The notes below the pieces were generated by a model. The model did no database searches and was not told the DNA's origin. It saw nothing but the letters and a program-made list of their open reading frames with translations. 41,950 nucleotides of DNA. It comes from Nitrosomonas sp. (GTDB lineage Bacteria > Pseudomonadota > Gammaproteobacteria > Burkholderiales > Nitrosomonadaceae). The translations under genes were made by a program, and so were the position numbers. Position 1 is the first letter of the stretch. Every line of letters begins with the position of its first letter. The stretch spans positions 1 to 41,950 of the forward strand of contig JADZAR010000036.1 in the NCBI GenBank assembly GCA_020852475.1. Direction: 5' to 3'. Shown in pieces: positions 38,379-41,950 of the stretch.

Positions 38379-38609
38379 ATGACACATCGAATCACCATCA
38401 CGCTGGATGATGATATTTTTGCATTTCTTAATCAAGTTGCCGGTGATAACCGTAGCGCTTACATCAATCAGCTTTTGCAGCAGGAACGCAATAATTTTCT
38501 CAAACAAACACTCATCAAAGCAAACCGGGAAGAAGCTGAAGATATGGACTATCAGGAAGAATTGCAGGCATGGGACAGCACTCTGTCCGATGGTCTGACC
38601 AATGACTAA
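38379..38609 (+). CDS. MazE-like / RHH-type antitoxin
   Basis: MTHRITITLDDDIFAFLNQVAGDNRSAYINQLLQQERN; overlaps the toxin start. Confidence 0.82.
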   Translation: MTHRITITLDDDIFAFLNQVAGDNRSAYINQLLQQERNNFLKQTLIKANREEAEDMDYQEELQAWDSTLSDGLTND

Positions 38610-38943
38610 ATTCAAACAACTGGATATTCACTGGATCGACCTTGAACCGGCAAAGGGTGCGGAAACCAGGAAACTGAAACCATGCGTGATTGTTCAAAGC
38701 GATCTTGTGAATATTCAATCCCGCACGTTGATTGTTGCTCCTCTGCTGCCCAATCATAAACCCTGGCCTTTCGCAGTCAATCTGGAACCAACCCAGGAAA
38801 ACGGTTTGGACAAAAACCGTCATATCAATCTCAAACAATTACGCGCTGTCGATGTTTCGAGGATTGGCAAAAAACAAGGAGAACTGGAAAGTCAATATAG
38901 CGATGCTATTAAAGCTGCCTTAACTATCGTGTTTGATTTGTAG
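38602..38943 (+). CDS. MazF/PemK-family endoribonuclease toxin
   Basis: GAETRKLKPCVIVQSDLVNIQSRTLIVAPLLPN, LDKNRHINLKQLRAVDVSRI. Confidence 0.88.
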   Translation: MTKFKQLDIHWIDLEPAKGAETRKLKPCVIVQSDLVNIQSRTLIVAPLLPNHKPWPFAVNLEPTQENGLDKNRHINLKQLRAVDVSRIGKKQGELESQYSDAIKAALTIVFDL

Positions 38944-39053
38944 ATCAAAAAATAATGTTACGCATTACATGACCTGACCTGAGCGTAAATTCAAAGACCT
39001 TGTAACTTGCAGTCAATCGCCTGACCGAATCATCCGCCACCATATAGTGCAGG

Positions 39054-39074
39054 CCGGTCGGTACATCCTACTGA
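39054..39074 (+). repeat. Short dispersed repeat copy B
   Basis: ccggtcggtacatcctactga; 18/21 match to 38149..38169. Confidence 0.5.
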
Positions 39075-39084
39075 GTTATCGTTA

Positions 39085-40446
39085 CTATTTCCCGATACAA
39101 AATTCTGAAAATATTTTCCCCAGCAAGTCATCGGCTGTGAAGCGTCCGGTGATGGATGACAGCGCTTCCTGCGCAATTCTCAATTCCTCGGCAAGCAATT
39201 CCCAATTCGATTCGTTTTCGCTGTATGTCCATGCTGCATTGATGTGTTGCTGCGCGGTGTGCAGCGATTCCAGGTGGCGCTGGCGGGCCATGAAAAGTCC
39301 TTCTTCGGTCTGATTCGTTTGCCAACCGGCTGTTTTCAGGATCTGTTCGCGCAGCATGTCTATCCCCGCGCCGGTTCTGGCTGAGAGATGGATTTCAACG
39401 TGATTATCGCTGACCACCATCCTAGGTTGCGCATCGAGCAGGTCAATTTTGTTGATCACGGTGATATGCGGCTTGTCGATGGAAAACGCCGCCAGGGCGG
39501 ATTGACTGGTGTCATCGGCCAAGCGGCGGCTGCCGTCAATCAAGTGTATCCGTATGTCGGCGTTTCTGACTGCCGCCTGGGTGCGTTCGATGCCTTTCTG
39601 TTCAACGATATCCGTGGTTTCTCGCAGCCCTGCGGTATCGATCACGTGGATGGGCACACCCGCGATGGCGATGGTTTTCTGGATACTGTCCCGTGTGGTG
39701 CCGGGGATTTCGGTGACTATGGCGACATCATCCTCGACCAGTTGATTGAGCAGACTGGATTTTCCCACATTCGGTTCGCCGATCAGCACCACGCTGATAC
39801 CTTCCTGCAGCAGGTTGCCGCGAACCGCCGATGACATGACGCGCGCAAGCTGTTCGCTGATGGTGCCGAGCCGTGCGCGGATTTCAGTGTCATAAAGCCC
39901 TTCGATTTCCTCTTCCGGGAAGTCCAGCGTTGCCTCGATGAGCATGCGCAGCGTGGTCAGCGATTGCACCAATTCATTGATCGCATGCGAAAAGACACCT
40001 TGCAGTGAGCGCACTGCGCACCGTACCGCTTCGCTTGTGCTGGCTTGAATAAGATTGGATACGCTTTCGGCTTGCAGCAGATCGATCTTGTTGTTGAGAT
40101 AGGCACGCAATGTGAATTCGCCCGGTTCCGCCAGCCGCGCGCCGCATGCGAGGCATTGGCTGAGCAGCAGATTCATGATGGCGGGACCGCCGTGGCCCTG
40201 TAATTCCAGCACGTCCTCACCGGTGTAGGAATGTGGCGCAGGAAAATAAAGTGCAATGCCTTGATCGATAATTTGGCCTCCGGTATCGAGAAACCGGCTT
40301 AACCGCGCCTTACGCGGCTCAGGAAGCCCGCCCAGTATGGTTTGGGCAAGCGAAGTGAGGTTTTTACCTGAAATACGGACGATGCCCACACCGCCACGGC
40401 CGGGCGGTGTTGCGATTGCAGCGATAATATCAGGCTTTATCTGCAA
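39085..40446 (-). CDS. mnmE: tRNA uridine-5-carboxymethylaminomethyl(34) synthesis GTPase
   Basis: DIIAAIATPPGRGGVGIVRISG, GEPNVGKSSLLNQL, DTAGLRETTD, C-terminal FCIGK. Confidence 0.97.
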   Translation of the reverse strand: MQIKPDIIAAIATPPGRGGVGIVRISGKNLTSLAQTILGGLPEPRKARLSRFLDTGGQIIDQGIALYFPAPHSYTGEDVLELQGHGGPAIMNLLLSQCLACGARLAEPGEFTLRAYLNNKIDLLQAESVSNLIQASTSEAVRCAVRSLQGVFSHAINELVQSLTTLRMLIEATLDFPEEEIEGLYDTEIRARLGTISEQLARVMSSAVRGNLLQEGISVVLIGEPNVGKSSLLNQLVEDDVAIVTEIPGTTRDSIQKTIAIAGVPIHVIDTAGLRETTDIVEQKGIERTQAAVRNADIRIHLIDGSRRLADDTSQSALAAFSIDKPHITVINKIDLLDAQPRMVVSDNHVEIHLSARTGAGIDMLREQILKTAGWQTNQTEEGLFMARQRHLESLHTAQQHINAAWTYSENESNWELLAEELRIAQEALSSITGRFTADDLLGKIFSEFCIGK

Positions 40447-40549
40447 AATGAGTAACCTGTTGATTTCTTATCGAACCTGATTCGCTTGCTGAAAAACGCA
40501 GAATCGGTCTGGCTGAATATGAGCAGCCAGACCGAAGCAGAAATAAAAA

Positions 40550-41950
40550 TTACCTTCTTTTATCCTTTCTGGTTTTAACTCTACCTTTTGCAGGTGGTTT
40601 TGCAGCCGGTTTCTGCAGTTTGGATGCAGGCGCCGGTTTCTCTTCTTTTGCCTCGATGATTTCCGCGTCTTCAATTTCCTGACCGTCCACGGTATCGGAT
40701 TCGTCAGTACGCGCAATTTGTTTAGGCTGGTTGTTTTCTTCGGATGCCGCAGCTTTTCCTTTGGGACGAACCGCCTTTCCTTTGCTTCTTTTTTCTTCTT
40801 CCAGCTGTGCCGATTTTTCGAGCTTGCGCGTAATATACCATTGCTGCGCAATCGATAAGACGTTGTTACACAGTGAATAGAGCACCAGACCCGCCGGGAA
40901 GAAGAAGAAAAAGATACTGAACGCGATCGGCATGATCTGCATGACTCGCGCCTGTATCGGGTCTGTCGGTTTGGGGCTGAGTTTGGACTGCAACCACATG
41001 GACACACCCATAATCAACGGCAGCACATAGTAAGGATCAGGCACCGACATATCGGTAATCCAAAGCGCCAGCGGCGCGTAACGCAATTCCACCGCAGCGA
41101 GGAGTGTCCAGAACAATGCGATGAATACCGGAATCTGCACAAGAATCGGCAAACAGCCACCCAATGGATTGATTTTCTCTCTTTTGTAAAACTCCATCAT
41201 CGCCTGGTGCATGCGTTGCCGATCACTGGCATATTGCTCACGAATACGTTGCAATTCGGGTGTCACGACGCGTAATTTCGCCATCGACCGATAACCGGCG
41301 GCAGACAATGGGAAAAATAACAGCTTCACGGTCAGGGTCAGCAGAATAATGGCCAGACCCCAGTTATCCACATAGGAATGATAAAAAGACAATAACCAGA
41401 ACAGTGGTTTCGCCAATATCGTCAACCAGCCATAATCCACGGTCAGATCGAGTCCGGGAGACAATTCAGCCAGCTTGTCCTGCTCCTGCGGGCCGGCATA
41501 GAAAGGCATGACTACAGTGCCTGAATACCCTGGCTCGATTGTGCCGACCGGCGCGATAACCCCGGCTGTATATTGGTTGTAGGCCAGTTGCTTGACATAG
41601 TATTCCCGCGGCTTTCCCTCCTCGGGCAGCCAGGCTGTCAGGAAATAGTGCTCAAGCATCGCGATCCAGCCATTGTCGGCATTTGCCGGATAGGTGGCTT
41701 TGTTCTTATCCAGGTCGGAAAACTTGACCTTGAGAAACTTCTCATCTTCCGTATAAAGTGCTGGACCGGTGTAGGAGTGCACCAGGAAACCCTGTCCCGT
41801 CGGTTCCTTGGCATCGCGCATCATCTGGAAGTATGCAAAAGGCATGATCGTGTTCTGACTGTTGTTGACAATCTCGAACTCGACATCAATGACATACGTG
41901 CCGCGGTGAAAGGTGTAGATTTTTGCGATTTGCAGACCGTTTTCTTCGGG
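40550..41950 (-). CDS. yidC: Membrane protein insertase YidC, N-terminus beyond the window end
   Basis: YidC periplasmic domain and conserved core (LLFFPLSAAGYRSMAKLR, NPLGGCLPILVQIPVFIALFWTL). The frame stays open upstream of 41845 to the window edge. Confidence 0.95.
   Translation of the reverse strand, partial: PEENGLQIAKIYTFHRGTYVIDVEFEIVNNSQNTIMPFAYFQMMRDAKEPTGQGFLVHSYTGPALYTEDEKFLKVKFSDLDKNKATYPANADNGWIAMLEHYFLTAWLPEEGKPREYYVKQLAYNQYTAGVIAPVGTIEPGYSGTVVMPFYAGPQEQDKLAELSPGLDLTVDYGWLTILAKPLFWLLSFYHSYVDNWGLAIILLTLTVKLLFFPLSAAGYRSMAKLRVVTPELQRIREQYASDRQRMHQAMMEFYKREKINPLGGCLPILVQIPVFIALFWTLLAAVELRYAPLALWITDMSVPDPYYVLPLIMGVSMWLQSKLSPKPTDPIQARVMQIMPIAFSIFFFFFPAGLVLYSLCNNVLSIAQQWYITRKLEKSAQLEEEKRSKGKAVRPKGKAAASEENNQPKQIARTDESDTVDGQEIEDAEIIEAKEEKPAPASKLQKPAAKPPAKGRVKTRKDKRR

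Noticed and set aside
40468-41007. 179-aa - strand Arg/Ser-rich ORF
   Set aside because: Alternative frame of yidC.

Overview
The window looks like a chromosomal segment from a Nitrosomonas-like ammonia-oxidising betaproteobacterium. This is inferred from cytochrome P460 and the housekeeping gene content and order. From 2.5 to 26 kb and from 39 kb to the end it is mostly conserved housekeeping sequence: copA/copZ, trxC, tRNA-Lys, mtgA, mgtE, cytochrome P460, gloB, methyltransferase-rnhA-dnaQ, msrB-nhaC, metX/metW, a truncated PTS (EI-HPr-EIIA), lnt, a BT1-like transporter, an HtrA protease, a NIF3-like protein, mltA, and mnmE-yidC. From 26.3 to 35.3 kb there is a block of poorly characterised envelope and metal-handling proteins, including a His/Gly-rich Spy/CpxP-like protein, a frameshifted ferritin-like gene, a ZIP transporter and a lipoprotein with a His/Arg-rich insert. 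The most interesting region is 35.3-39.1 kb, directly at the 3' end of mnmE. It reads as a decayed chromosomal integron. On the + strand there is an N-terminal integrase remnant. Diverging from it on the - strand is a cassette array: an OLD-like ATPase/nuclease with a frameshift, an attC-like site, hicAB, a second attC-like site, and a truncated toxin-antitoxin cassette. A complete mazEF-like module sits where the integrase reading frame ends. A second degenerate integrase fragment lies at window positions 1-275, preceded by the same 26-bp sequence found upstream of the integrase remnant at 38045. All calls come from reading the sequence only; no searches or folding programs were run.
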